Assembly (NCBI GenBank): GCA_021647465.1
Contig: JAKIUQ010000004.1
Coordinates: 124,001-188,000 of the forward strand
From: Emcibacter sp.
GTDB taxonomy: Bacteria > Pseudomonadota > Alphaproteobacteria > Sphingomonadales > Emcibacteraceae
DNA: 64,000 bases
Direction: 5' to 3'
Made by a program: the position numbers and the translations under genes. The notes under the pieces are model-generated. The model had not been told where the DNA came from and made no database searches. It saw only the letters and a list, made by a program, of their open reading frames with translations. Of this stretch, positions 44,143 through 52,561 are shown one piece after another (within the stretch, counting starts at the first letter, position 1; each line of letters begins with the position of its first letter).

Positions 44143-45177
44143 TTAGCCGCGGGCGGCATTGGCAATGCGCAGGCAAGCGCGGGCGCAGATGGCTTCGGCG
44201 GGTAATCCGGTTATTTTACAGTCTGATTCGGCCTGCATAACAATTTCCAATGCATTGGATAACCGCGCTGTGGACCATTTTCCTAATTGGCTCATAAGCG
44301 ATCTTTTTTCGGGTGAATAGGGGCTATAAACCACGGTCATAACCGCCTTGTCTGCCGATATTCCCTTATCCATACTGCCCCGTATCAGATGCAATTTCTG
44401 CAGCCTTCGTGCCAGATTACGCAGGATAGGGATCGCATTCTCGCCGCGATTGAATGCCTTGTGAATAGTATCATCCAGAGCCTTTAAATCACCGCCGGTT
44501 GTCGCCACGGCAATCATATCCAAGGTCAGTGAGCCACTGTCCCCGACACAGGCCCGCGCATCTTCGAGCGAAACCGAAAGCCGCGCCCCGCCAATGGTAC
44601 CACCCATATAAAGTGCCAATTTCTCAAGCTCACCGCGGGATACCATCCGGTCCGAGCCCAAATTACCTTGAAGGTAAGCCGCCGCCGCCGGATCAACACT
44701 CAGGTTGTTCTGGCCCATCACCTCAAAAATCAAACTTTGTAAATTACCCTGATCATCCTCGTAGCAGGCCATGGCCGCCGCATTTTTGGCTTTCTCGAAA
44801 AGCTTGACCAATCCGGATGTGGTTTTAATGCCGCCCGCCGTAATGATCACCAATCCATCGCCTATGGGATTTGCCAGAAATGATTTTACCGCCTCTGATA
44901 TATTTTCACCTGCGCCATCGACACGAACCACACGCTGTCCGCCCATCATGGATATGGCCGCCGCTTCATCCGCCAAAAGATAAGGCTCGGATTTCAGTTT
45001 ATCCGGCGCAATATTGGCCACAAGAAAAGGATCCCCCAGATCCTTGACCAATTGCCGCGCGATAAGGTCTGCCCGCTCTCGCACCAGCCCCTCATCACGG
45101 CCATAAATCAAGAACGCGCGGTAAGCCGGATTTGCTTTTTTGACCTGCGCCGTAATGTCATTTTTATTTAATTTCAT
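44143..45177 (-). CDS. holA: DNA polymerase III delta subunit
   Basis: 344 residues matching HolA: N-terminal FLIYGRDEGLVRERADLI, QRVVRVDGAGENI and LVIITAGGIKTTSGLVKLFEKAKNAAA, then the three-helix middle domain and C-terminal collar domain (LIRGSMDKGI, SPEKRSLMSQLGKWS). Loads the sliding clamp as part of the clamp loader. Third gene after leuS-lptE, the usual alphaproteobacterial order. Confidence 0.92.
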   Translation of the reverse strand: MKLNKNDITAQVKKANPAYRAFLIYGRDEGLVRERADLIARQLVKDLGDPFLVANIAPDKLKSEPYLLADEAAAISMMGGQRVVRVDGAGENISEAVKSFLANPIGDGLVIITAGGIKTTSGLVKLFEKAKNAAAMACYEDDQGNLQSLIFEVMGQNNLSVDPAAAAYLQGNLGSDRMVSRGELEKLALYMGGTIGGARLSVSLEDARACVGDSGSLTLDMIAVATTGGDLKALDDTIHKAFNRGENAIPILRNLARRLQKLHLIRGSMDKGISADKAVMTVVYSPYSPEKRSLMSQLGKWSTARLSNALEIVMQAESDCKITGLPAEAICARACLRIANAARG

Positions 45178-45192
45178 GACTTGTGAAACACT

Positions 45193-45756
45193 TTACTGCT
45201 TGAGTTGCTCCTTAGCCGTAGTTTTGCTGAAATAAGCGCCAATACGCGTGGCCATTTGATTGCTGACTTCTTCGGCCAGGCGTTTCAGGGCCGCATTACG
45301 GGCAATCATATTGGAATAATCCGCCTGCGCCAAGTCATATGTCACAAGACCCCGCGCCGCTGAGTCCAGCACCACTTTTGATGTTGCCACCTCTTCCAAT
45401 TGATAGGCCGCAACCAGTTTCAGATTTTGCAGCGTGACCGATTCATCCTGACGAATACCATAGCCATGCTCTTCAATCAGAAAAGTAACATTCAAAATAA
45501 AATCCGCTGACTTTGTTGCGCCGAAAGGTGTCAGGCGGTCCAGCAAATTATTGCGGATAACCTGCCCGATACGGGAGGGCCGGCCCTCTTCCGTAATATC
45601 CGCCACTCTGATATTTGCCATAACATCCCGAAGATCGGTTTTGCCATCAGAAAACTGACCATACATGGGTTTGAACCCACAGCCGCCCAAAATGAGAGGA
45701 AGCCCCAAAAGCATCATGATGGTCTTAAAATATTTCAGACAAAAAATATGCTTCAT
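45193..45756 (-). CDS. lptE: LPS-assembly lipoprotein LptE
   Basis: 187 residues. Lipoprotein signal with lipobox LGGC (Cys26), followed by GFKPMYGQF, the usual LptE beginning of the mature part. Plugs LptD in the outer membrane for LPS insertion. Eight bases after the leuS stop and 15 bases before holA, forming a leuS-lptE-holA unit. Confidence 0.9.
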   Translation of the reverse strand: MKHIFCLKYFKTIMMLLGLPLILGGCGFKPMYGQFSDGKTDLRDVMANIRVADITEEGRPSRIGQVIRNNLLDRLTPFGATKSADFILNVTFLIEEHGYGIRQDESVTLQNLKLVAAYQLEEVATSKVVLDSAARGLVTYDLAQADYSNMIARNAALKRLAEEVSNQMATRIGAYFSKTTAKEQLKQ

Positions 45757-45764
45757 ATGCTTTC

Positions 45765-48317
45765 CTATATGACAATATTGACAATACGGTTTGGCACCAC
45801 GATGATTTTACGTATGGCATGCTCGCCCACGGCAGATTTTATTTTCTCGGTGGCCAAGGCCAATTTTTCCAGCGCCGCGCTATCCATATCCTTTTCAACG
45901 TCTATGGTATCCCGAAGCTTGCCTTTAACCTGAATGGCGATCGTTACCGTATTTTCCTGCATCAGTTCCGGCTGCGCGACCGGCCAGGCGGCATCGGTAA
46001 CAATATCCTGTTGTCCCATCATCTGCCACATTTCTTCTGCCAGATGGGGCATCATCGGCGCGGTAAGCTGAATTAACGTGATCAGGGCTTCGCGCAGCGC
46101 GTAAATATCGCCGTCCGAACCGTCTGACTTAAAGCCATTCACAGCATTGGAAAATTTATAAATCTGTGCCACAGCATTGTTAAAATGAAAATCCTCAATA
46201 TCACGGCCAACGGAATCAATGCTGACATGGGTTATCCGGCGCAAATCCTGCGCAGCCTTGCTGAATTCAGCAGGCTCCCCACAATCCCGAAGGCCTTCCA
46301 TGCCCATGGTAACCGTACGCCATAATCTTTGCGTGAAGCGCCAGGCCCCCTCGACGCCTTCTTCCGTCCATTCCAGATCCCGTGCCGGCGGGCTGTCGGA
46401 CAGCATAAACCAGCGCGCGGTATCGGCCCCATATTGATCAATGATTTGTGTGGGGTCGACCACATTTTTCTTGGATTTTGACATCTTGATAGACCGGCCC
46501 ACGGTGATAATATCACCGCTGTTCTTTTCAACCAAAGCCCCGTCATCATTCTTGATCAGGTCTGTCGGCAAAACCCAGTTGCCTTTTGTATCCGCGTAAG
46601 TCTCATGGCAAACCATGCCCTGCGTGAACAGGCCGTCAAAGGGTTCATCCACCGATGACAGGCCAATTTTCTTCATGGCGCGGGTATAGAAACGTGAATA
46701 GAGCAGATGCAGGATGGCATGTTCCACGCCGCCGACATATTGATCAACCGGCAGCCAGTAATTCGCCGCATCGGCATCCACTGGATCATCTGATTTCGGC
46801 GAACAGAATCTGGCAAAATACCATGATGAGTCAATGAAGGTATCAAAAGTATCCGTCTCGCGCCGGGCGGGTTTGCCGCATTCAGGACAGTCAACATTCT
46901 TCCATGTGGGGTGATGCGACAGCGGATTTCCCGGTTTGTCAAAGCTGACGTCATCCGGCAATATTACCGGCAGATCAGCCTTTGGCACCGGAATAATGCC
47001 GCAACCCTCACAATGAATGACCGGAATGGGACAGCCCCAATAACGCTGACGGGAAACGCCCCAGTCCCGCAGGCGGAAATTAATGGTCTTTATGCCAAAA
47101 TCCCCCTTTTCGGCCCGGCGGGCGACTTCGGCCTTGGCATCCTCTATGGTCATGCCATCGAGGAAACCGGAATTAAATAATATTCCGGGGCCGGTATAGG
47201 CCTCTTTGTCCACGGCGAAATCCGCGCCTTCGCCGGCGGGCCGGATCACCGTGCGCACCTCAAGATTATATTTATGGGCAAAATCCAGATCACGCTGGTC
47301 ATGGGCCGCCGACATATAAATCGCGCCCGTGCCATAATCCATAAGAACAAAATTAGCGACAAAAACGGGTAAGTCACGATCCTCGAAAGGCGATTTTGCG
47401 GTAATACCCGTGTCAAAGCCTTTCTTTTCCATTTTCTCCATGGCTTCTTCGGTGGTCGCCCCGGCGCGGCATTCAAGGATAAATTCCTGCAACGCCGGAT
47501 TATTCTCTGCCAGTTTTGCCGCCAAAAGATGATCCGCCGCAATCGCCATACCGCAGGCCCCGAATATTGTATCCGGGCGCGTGGTATAGACTTCCAGCGG
47601 CTCCTGACCATCAATTTCAAAAAACAGCCGCAAGCCTTCCGACCGCCCGATCCAGTTTTTCTGCATCGTCCGTACTTTTTCCGGCCATCGCTCCAAATGA
47701 TCCAGCGCCTCATTCAATTCTTCGGCATATTCGGTGATTTTCAGGAACCACTGGCTCAAACGCCGGCGTTCAACCGGTGCGCCAGACCGCCAGCCACAGC
47801 CATCGATGACCTGTTCGTTGGCCAGAACCGTGTTATCGACAGGGTCCCAGTTAACCCATGATTCCTTGCGGTAAACCAGACCCGCTTCCATAAAGTCCAG
47901 AAACATCTTCTGTTCCTGCCCGTAATATTCCGGATCACAAGTGGCAAGTTCTCTTGACCAGTCAATACTTAAACCCATCTGTTGCAATTGACCGCGCATA
48001 TGGGCAATATTTTCATAAGTCCATTCTGCCGGATGAACATTATGTTCCATGGCGGCATTTTCCGCCGGCATGCCAAAGGCGTCCCAGCCCATGGGGTGCA
48101 AAACATTAAAGCCCCTTGCCCGCCGGTAACGCGCCACGACATCGCCTTGCGTATAATTACGAACATGGCCCATGTGAATTTTCCCGGATGGGTAGGGAAA
48201 CATCTCCAGCACATAATATTTTGGCAAAGAGCTATCTTCCACAGCAAGGAACGTCTCTCTCTCAGTCCAGATTTTTTGCCATTTTGCCTCGGTAATTCCG
48301 GCGTTATAGCGCGTCAT
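45765..48317 (-). CDS. leuS: Leucyl-tRNA synthetase
   Basis: 850 residues, full length. Class I signature HMGH at 48-51 (PYPSGKIHMGHVRNY), CP1 editing domain with the TTRPDTIFG motif (YTTRPDTIFGACGM), zinc-like CEGC and CPEC cysteine pairs, and KMSKSKKNVVDP. C-terminal domain ends with KIIVVPNRIVNIVI. Charges tRNA-Leu. Upstream neighbour is the DUF3576 lipoprotein, as in other alphaproteobacteria. Confidence 0.98.
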   Translation of the reverse strand: MTRYNAGITEAKWQKIWTERETFLAVEDSSLPKYYVLEMFPYPSGKIHMGHVRNYTQGDVVARYRRARGFNVLHPMGWDAFGMPAENAAMEHNVHPAEWTYENIAHMRGQLQQMGLSIDWSRELATCDPEYYGQEQKMFLDFMEAGLVYRKESWVNWDPVDNTVLANEQVIDGCGWRSGAPVERRRLSQWFLKITEYAEELNEALDHLERWPEKVRTMQKNWIGRSEGLRLFFEIDGQEPLEVYTTRPDTIFGACGMAIAADHLLAAKLAENNPALQEFILECRAGATTEEAMEKMEKKGFDTGITAKSPFEDRDLPVFVANFVLMDYGTGAIYMSAAHDQRDLDFAHKYNLEVRTVIRPAGEGADFAVDKEAYTGPGILFNSGFLDGMTIEDAKAEVARRAEKGDFGIKTINFRLRDWGVSRQRYWGCPIPVIHCEGCGIIPVPKADLPVILPDDVSFDKPGNPLSHHPTWKNVDCPECGKPARRETDTFDTFIDSSWYFARFCSPKSDDPVDADAANYWLPVDQYVGGVEHAILHLLYSRFYTRAMKKIGLSSVDEPFDGLFTQGMVCHETYADTKGNWVLPTDLIKNDDGALVEKNSGDIITVGRSIKMSKSKKNVVDPTQIIDQYGADTARWFMLSDSPPARDLEWTEEGVEGAWRFTQRLWRTVTMGMEGLRDCGEPAEFSKAAQDLRRITHVSIDSVGRDIEDFHFNNAVAQIYKFSNAVNGFKSDGSDGDIYALREALITLIQLTAPMMPHLAEEMWQMMGQQDIVTDAAWPVAQPELMQENTVTIAIQVKGKLRDTIDVEKDMDSAALEKLALATEKIKSAVGEHAIRKIIVVPNRIVNIVI

Positions 48318-48401
48318 AGTTTTTCCTGATCTTCATACAGTTCGGGTTACCCAGTCACCATTCCAACGGATGGTTCACCCAATAAAATTTAAATTTGACG
48401 G

Positions 48402-48836
48402 TTACTTAATTGGGGCATTATTCCGCCGAAGCAATCTGGCCTGCATCAGAATAGCATTGGTGATTTTAATGGCTGCGCCGGGCCGGGGCGCTGTATCCTG
48501 CCATCCATTTTCCGCCGTTATCTGGCGATGAACCGTGACTTTTAATGAATCCGCAGTAAGTTTGCGGCCTAAAATAATAATGTCAGCCTTTGTCCGTTCA
48601 TTTTCATTTCCCGGGTTGACTTTCCATTCAGTCAAAATAACGCCGCCGCTTTGATCCGCCGTTTTTAAAGGCATAAAGGATAACGTGTCCAGAGATGCCC
48701 GCCATAAATAGGCGTTGACCCCGATCTGATAAACTTCCTCGGCAGCTTCCAGTCTTTTTGTGCTGCTATCGTCATCGCCGCCAAAGATTCCACATCCGCC
48801 CAATGTCATGGCCAAAATAATGGCTAAAATTTTCAT
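48402..48836 (-). CDS. DUF3576 family lipoprotein
   Basis: 144 residues. Lipoprotein signal with TLGGC (Cys15), then an Asp/Ser linker and a domain with VNAYLWRASLDTLSFMPL and ILTEWKVNPGNENERTKADI, characteristic of the DUF3576 family found just upstream of leuS in alphaproteobacteria. Function unknown; envelope location is likely. Confidence 0.85.
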   Translation of the reverse strand: MKILAIILAMTLGGCGIFGGDDDSSTKRLEAAEEVYQIGVNAYLWRASLDTLSFMPLKTADQSGGVILTEWKVNPGNENERTKADIIILGRKLTADSLKVTVHRQITAENGWQDTAPRPGAAIKITNAILMQARLLRRNNAPIK

Positions 48837-49260
48837 ATATATTCCTTTTCTATATATTCTTGATTAAATACGGCCTTGATTAACTACGGCTAAATCGGCA
48901 ATTGGTTCCATAAACGTCCTGCCGATATAATTTTCTTTCGTTCAATTTCCCATTTCAGGCAATATTTTAGGCGGCATCATAACCATTGATGAATAACCTT
49001 TAAAGCTGTTTATCTCTTTGTCAGGGGTCAAACAAGATTTTCTTACATAAAATTGTCATTTATCGGGCGCATAATCGTATGAACGGGAATATACATGAAT
49101 CCAGATTGATTTTTACACTTTCGCATTGTATAGTTTCAGATATATGTGTGATTCTAGGATATCACCAAAAACAGAAGGCGTGGCGCTATTTTAAATAGGT
49201 CAGAATCAATACGCCAGATTATAATAATATTGCTTTAAAGTAGAATTGTGAGGATTCGCT
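48837..49260. other. Divergent intergenic region with a 16-bp tandem repeat
   Basis: 424 bases between the DUF3576 lipoprotein gene and the outer-membrane-like gene. Apart from the tandem repeat at 48859-48890 I see only AT-rich promoter-like DNA. No RNA gene or coding frame is supported. Confidence 0.55.
48859..48890. repeat. Two tandem copies of a 16-bp word
   Basis: CTTGATTAAATACGGC (48859-48874) is followed directly by CTTGATTAACTACGGC (48875-48890), differing at one base; a third partial copy (TAAATCGGC) follows. It lies 23 bases upstream of the DUF3576-leuS start, so a two-site operator is possible. Confidence 0.6.
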
Positions 49261-50223
49261 GTGAAAAATAAAAAAGGCCGCATCGCTGTTATATGCACCA
49301 TTGGTATCTATGCCATGGGCGCGGCTGCCTTTGCCGATTCACAATCTTCTCAAAATTCCGCACAGGAATCCGTACAGGAAGATAAAGGTCTGACATCCAT
49401 CATTCTTTCTTTTTTTGCCCGTGACGACAAAGAAAAAAATGTGGGGCCGGAAGCCTTGCTTCTTAAAAGGCCGCCCAAGGAGAAAGCCGACAAATATATT
49501 ACATTGTCGGAATCTGGTGCGTCGGAACATGGGGTGAACGCAGGATTTGGCCAGCCTAAAAATAAATTATTCATTCAACAATCTGCCGCCGTTAAGTCAT
49601 CGCTCATTTTCCATATGGGTAACACAGGACTTGCCACGGATCGGCCCTCTGGTTTCACGGGACTGGGCACCACAACAACTGGCCAGCAGATCACCTTTTC
49701 ATACGGTAATGCCCCCGCCGGGCAAGATTCGGGTACGTTGGGTATTTCATTCGGATCACAGTTTTTGGTAGACCCCAGCTCCATCATGTCGCCGCTTTAT
49801 GAAGGCACGGGGGCTGGCGCAAGATATGGCTCAGGCTATGACCGGCTCAACACGCGGCAGGCCTATAACCTGTCTGTTGATATGGGCTACGCTGGATTTA
49901 AATTTGGGGCCTCCTACAGTCAAGAAAAAATATATAATGATTCGGGCATGAAGGGTTTCGACATCGGGCTTGGCTATACCAGCAGAAAATGGGGTGCCGA
50001 CGTCAGGATTGGGGAATATAAGCGTGAACGCGACTTGTTTTTTGCCACAACAGAAGAATTTTACGATACCGTCTATGCCCTTGAAATTGGCGCGGCCTAT
50101 CATATACATTCCAATATCCGTTTCACGGGTCGCTTTACCTATTATGCCTATGGTCAGGAAAATGATTTAGATGCCCTAAGAAACAGTCAGGTCTTTTTCC
50201 TCGGCACCAATGTGAATTTTTAA
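49261..50223 (+). CDS. Predicted outer-membrane beta-barrel (porin-like) protein
   Basis: 320 residues from GTG with GAGGA upstream. Signal peptide about 1-25 (ends AAAFA). The mature half has alternating, aromatic-flanked strands (for example SVDMGYAGFKFGASYSQEK in part, YTSRKWGADVRIGEY, AAYHIHSNIRFTGRFTYYAY) and ends in Phe (LGTNVNF), the outer-membrane barrel signature. Resembles Porin_4-like proteins of alphaproteobacteria; pore or substrate unknown. The first 60 mature residues are charged and look unstructured. Confidence 0.75.
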   Translation: MKNKKGRIAVICTIGIYAMGAAAFADSQSSQNSAQESVQEDKGLTSIILSFFARDDKEKNVGPEALLLKRPPKEKADKYITLSESGASEHGVNAGFGQPKNKLFIQQSAAVKSSLIFHMGNTGLATDRPSGFTGLGTTTTGQQITFSYGNAPAGQDSGTLGISFGSQFLVDPSSIMSPLYEGTGAGARYGSGYDRLNTRQAYNLSVDMGYAGFKFGASYSQEKIYNDSGMKGFDIGLGYTSRKWGADVRIGEYKRERDLFFATTEEFYDTVYALEIGAAYHIHSNIRFTGRFTYYAYGQENDLDALRNSQVFFLGTNVNF

Positions 50224-50282
50224 AATTGTAATTTTTTAAAATTTTTGACCCGCATATCCCAAGAGACAATCCAAGAGACAGT

Positions 50283-50921
50283 TCATTTAAATCCACGAAT
50301 TGCCGCAAGCCCCACAAGCCCCGAACCAATCAATTCCCGCCCGTTCATTGACGATATCCCGCCCAGCCCATAAAGCGGCAGACTGGACGCCTTCACCATG
50401 GCCTGAACCCCGCGCAGCCCAAGGGTTTTCTGCTCGCCGGTTAATGTCTCTGCGTGGCTATGCGTTGGGAATATAGGCGCAATCAGGGCCGCATCAATGG
50501 GCAAATTCCCTGCTTTCCTAACAGAATTCAGATCATGACACGCCGCCGTGATTATCCAATGGGGATAGTCTCGGCGAATATCATCGGCCTGCATCATCAT
50601 AATTTCGGGTAGATGCACGCCGGATGCCCCCAGTTTTTCGGCCAGAGCAATATCCCCCGCCACCAGAAAGGGAATATTCTTCTTGCGGCAAAGCCTGGCC
50701 AATTCTGCACAGAGCGCGGCTCTGGAAGGGTGATCATAATCCCGAAAAATAACGGCGGCCTCTTGGCTTAATTCAGATATTATTTTTTCGGGATGAGGGA
50801 TTGCCTGCTGATCTGTGACAAAAAATAACGCGGGCAATCCCTGTCCGTTCCTATGATCCTGCCAATATTCCTGATTGAGGCGATTTGCGATGTCTGCTAA
50901 TGTGAATATTTTTTCTGTCAT
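50283..50921 (-). CDS. Thiamine-phosphate synthase/TenI-like protein
   Basis: 212 residues from the ATG at 50921. TIM-barrel of the ThiE/TenI group: PALFFVTDQQ at the N-terminus, AVIFRDYDHPSRAAL, GASGVHLPE, AACHDLNSV and PLYGLGGISSMNG. The canonical ThiE motif HxGxxD is not complete here (VHLPEIMM), so it may be a TenI-like protein rather than a true thiamine-phosphate synthase. Divergent from yggS with only 27 bases between starts. Confidence 0.78.
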   Translation of the reverse strand: MTEKIFTLADIANRLNQEYWQDHRNGQGLPALFFVTDQQAIPHPEKIISELSQEAAVIFRDYDHPSRAALCAELARLCRKKNIPFLVAGDIALAEKLGASGVHLPEIMMMQADDIRRDYPHWIITAACHDLNSVRKAGNLPIDAALIAPIFPTHSHAETLTGEQKTLGLRGVQAMVKASSLPLYGLGGISSMNGRELIGSGLVGLAAIRGFK

Positions 50922-50948
50922 ACTGCACAATAATACAGGAATTTAGCC

Positions 50949-51635
50949 TTGACCAGTAAACTTGAGACCGTCCTGCTTAATATTCACAATGTCGCAGAAG
51001 CCGCCCAGCATGCGGCAAAAGAAATCACCTTGGTGGCGGTCTCCAAAACGAAATCTCCTGACGCCATAACGCCAATTCTGGATCAGGGGCAGCGCGTCTT
51101 TGGCGAAAACAAGGTTCAGGAAGCCGCCGAAAAATGGCCTGCTCTTCGGGAAAAATATAACGATATTGAGCTTCATCTTATCGGCCCTCTGCAAAGCAAC
51201 AAAGTGCGGCAAGCCATCCATTTGTTTGACGTTATCGAAACCGTTGATCGCGCAAAACTGGCCCGCGCGATCGCCCGCATTAGCGCAGAGGAGAATAAAT
51301 CCGTTCCCTGCTATATCCAGATTAATGTGGGCCGCGAAAATCAAAAGGCCGGCATTGACCCTGATGAAGCCGATGATTTCATCACCCTTTGCCGCGATGA
51401 ATTAAAATTGCCCGTTCAGGGGGTGATGTGCATCCCCCCTGCAGAGGAAGACCCAAAGCCTTATTTCATCCTGCTGAAACAGATCGCCGCGCGTAATGGC
51501 CTCAAAAAATTATCCATGGGCATGAGCAATGATTATCAGGACGCCATTCTATGCGGCGCGACTTCTGTGCGTGTTGGCACCGCTATTTTTGGGGCCCGCT
51601 CCCAAGCGGGCGTTATTTATCATGGCCATTCCTGA
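50949..51635 (+). CDS. PLP homeostasis protein YggS/PROSC
   Basis: 228 residues. The start is TTG at 50949 with AGGA about 8 bases upstream; no in-frame ATG exists near the N-terminus and the next Met is far inside the fold. PLP lysine is in TLVAVSKTKSPDAI; GENKVQEAAEKW, HLIGPLQSNKVRQAI, LSMGMSNDYQDAI and VRVGTAIFG are the family hallmarks. Carries and buffers pyridoxal 5'-phosphate. Divergent from the ThiE/TenI-like gene. Confidence 0.93.
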   Translation: MTSKLETVLLNIHNVAEAAQHAAKEITLVAVSKTKSPDAITPILDQGQRVFGENKVQEAAEKWPALREKYNDIELHLIGPLQSNKVRQAIHLFDVIETVDRAKLARAIARISAEENKSVPCYIQINVGRENQKAGIDPDEADDFITLCRDELKLPVQGVMCIPPAEEDPKPYFILLKQIAARNGLKKLSMGMSNDYQDAILCGATSVRVGTAIFGARSQAGVIYHGHS

Positions 51636-51637
51636 AA

Positions 51638-51656
51638 CTGTCTCATTATGAGACAG
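51638..51656. repeat. 8-bp inverted repeat just after yggS
   Basis: CTGTCTCA-TTA-TGAGACAG forms a perfect 8-bp hairpin 2 bases after the yggS stop. No T-run follows, so it is a weak terminator at best; with the next repeat, which also has CTGT...ACAG ends, it could instead be part of a regulator-binding array. Confidence 0.55.
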
Positions 51657-51657
51657 G

Positions 51658-51677
51658 CTGTAAAGATTTCTTTACAG
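51658..51677. promoter_or_regulatory. Inverted repeat, candidate enhancer site of a sigma-54 activator
   Basis: CTGTAAAGATTTCTTTACAG: perfect 8-bp arms around a 4-base centre. It is about 62 bases upstream of the -24 element at 51739, the usual placing of a bacterial enhancer-binding protein site. Confidence 0.5.
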
Positions 51678-51738
51678 TTTCTTAATGCTTATTTTTTAGC
51701 ATTTCCCTAACACATTCATTTTAAAGGCCTAAATAAAG

Positions 51739-51755
51739 TGGCATAAAAATTGCTT
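51739..51755 (+). promoter_or_regulatory. Sigma-54 (-24/-12) promoter of the PEP-CTERM gene
   Basis: TGGCAT-AAAAA-TTGCTT: GG at 51740-51741 and GC at 51752-51753 with the exact 12-base register of sigma-54 promoters (consensus TGGCACG-N4-TTGC). Transcription would start near 51765, about 30-45 bases ahead of the candidate start codons. Confidence 0.72.
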
Positions 51756-51795
51756 CTCATCCATTCAGAAGTGAAAATTGGTTTAATACAAAAAA

Positions 51796-52449
51796 ATGGA
51801 TAAAATAATGCGTAAAAAAAATATATTTTCTACAATTATTATAATTATGTCTTTGCTGATACCGTCTTCAGCCTATGCCGTAATTATCGGCGGGGATGTT
51901 ACAGGGGGAACTTCCGGTGGTGTATTTGAATTAGTAAACCCCATCCCCCTAAATTACCAAGTAGGTAATGATAACCAACAAAGCCCCAACCTTTTTGCCT
52001 TTAATGAAGCTCAAAATATTACTCTAACCTCTACTGTTGCGGTGAATATTGGTGCAGATCCGGTGAATGGCGATATCGTCTCCAGCTATTATATTTTCTT
52101 TGATCCGGACATATTTTCAAGCATTTCGGGTTGGGTGGAATTTGATTCAGATATCTATGGTATTATTACGCAAACAGCAGAATTAGCGGCCAGTGATTTC
52201 CTGGCGAATGCGAGCGTTACCTATAACAGTCCGGGCCTGAGAGGGCTAGAAGCCGGCGATCTTGCCTGGATTGATGGCACCTTCGCTAATCGCGTGAATA
52301 TTAATTTCACCGCTGGTTCACCGGGGGATTATATCCGTGTTCTGACCAGACGTTCCCCCACAGTTGCTTTGCCGGAATCTGGTATAATAGGATTATTTGG
52401 TCTGGGGTTATTTGGTCTTGTGGCCCTAAGACGCAAAAAACTTTTTTAA
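51796..52449 (+). CDS. PEP-CTERM-type surface protein with variant sorting motif
   Basis: 217 residues (or 213 from the ATG at 51808; neither start has a strong ribosome binding site). Signal peptide with hydrophobic core ending SAYA. The C-terminal tail has Leu-Pro-Glu-Ser-Gly, a Gly/Leu-rich helix and RRKK, i.e. a PEP-CTERM tail in which the second Pro is Ser. The mature part is Asn/Thr/Ser-rich and beta-like; function unknown. Base composition is more AT-rich than its neighbours. Probably exported and processed by an exosortase encoded elsewhere, and under sigma-54 control from the promoter at 51739. Confidence 0.8.
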   Translation: MDKIMRKKNIFSTIIIIMSLLIPSSAYAVIIGGDVTGGTSGGVFELVNPIPLNYQVGNDNQQSPNLFAFNEAQNITLTSTVAVNIGADPVNGDIVSSYYIFFDPDIFSSISGWVEFDSDIYGIITQTAELAASDFLANASVTYNSPGLRGLEAGDLAWIDGTFANRVNINFTAGSPGDYIRVLTRRSPTVALPESGIIGLFGLGLFGLVALRRKKLF

Positions 52450-52482
52450 CGGCTTTGGTTAACTTCCTAATTTTATAAAAAA

Positions 52483-52507
52483 CCGGCACCCCTGTCAGGG
52501 GCGCCGG
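52483..52507. terminator. Terminator hairpin between the PEP-CTERM gene and L,D-transpeptidase
   Basis: CCGGC-A-CCCC...GGGG-C-GCCGG: nine base pairs with one A/C mismatch and a TGTCA loop. On the minus strand it is followed by a run of six T (52477-52482), making a proper intrinsic terminator for the psp/L,D-transpeptidase transcript; on the plus strand only the hairpin is available. Confidence 0.75.
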
Positions 52508-52561
52508 AAGTCGGAAGATATCAGGCAATTTGATTATTCATCAAGAGTGACTGATTAGAAT

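Noticed and set aside
52370..52384. LPESG as a sortase (LPxTG-like) signal
   Set aside because: The context is a Gram-negative alphaproteobacterium; the helix and Arg/Lys cluster that follow fit a PEP-CTERM variant better and no sortase gene is seen.
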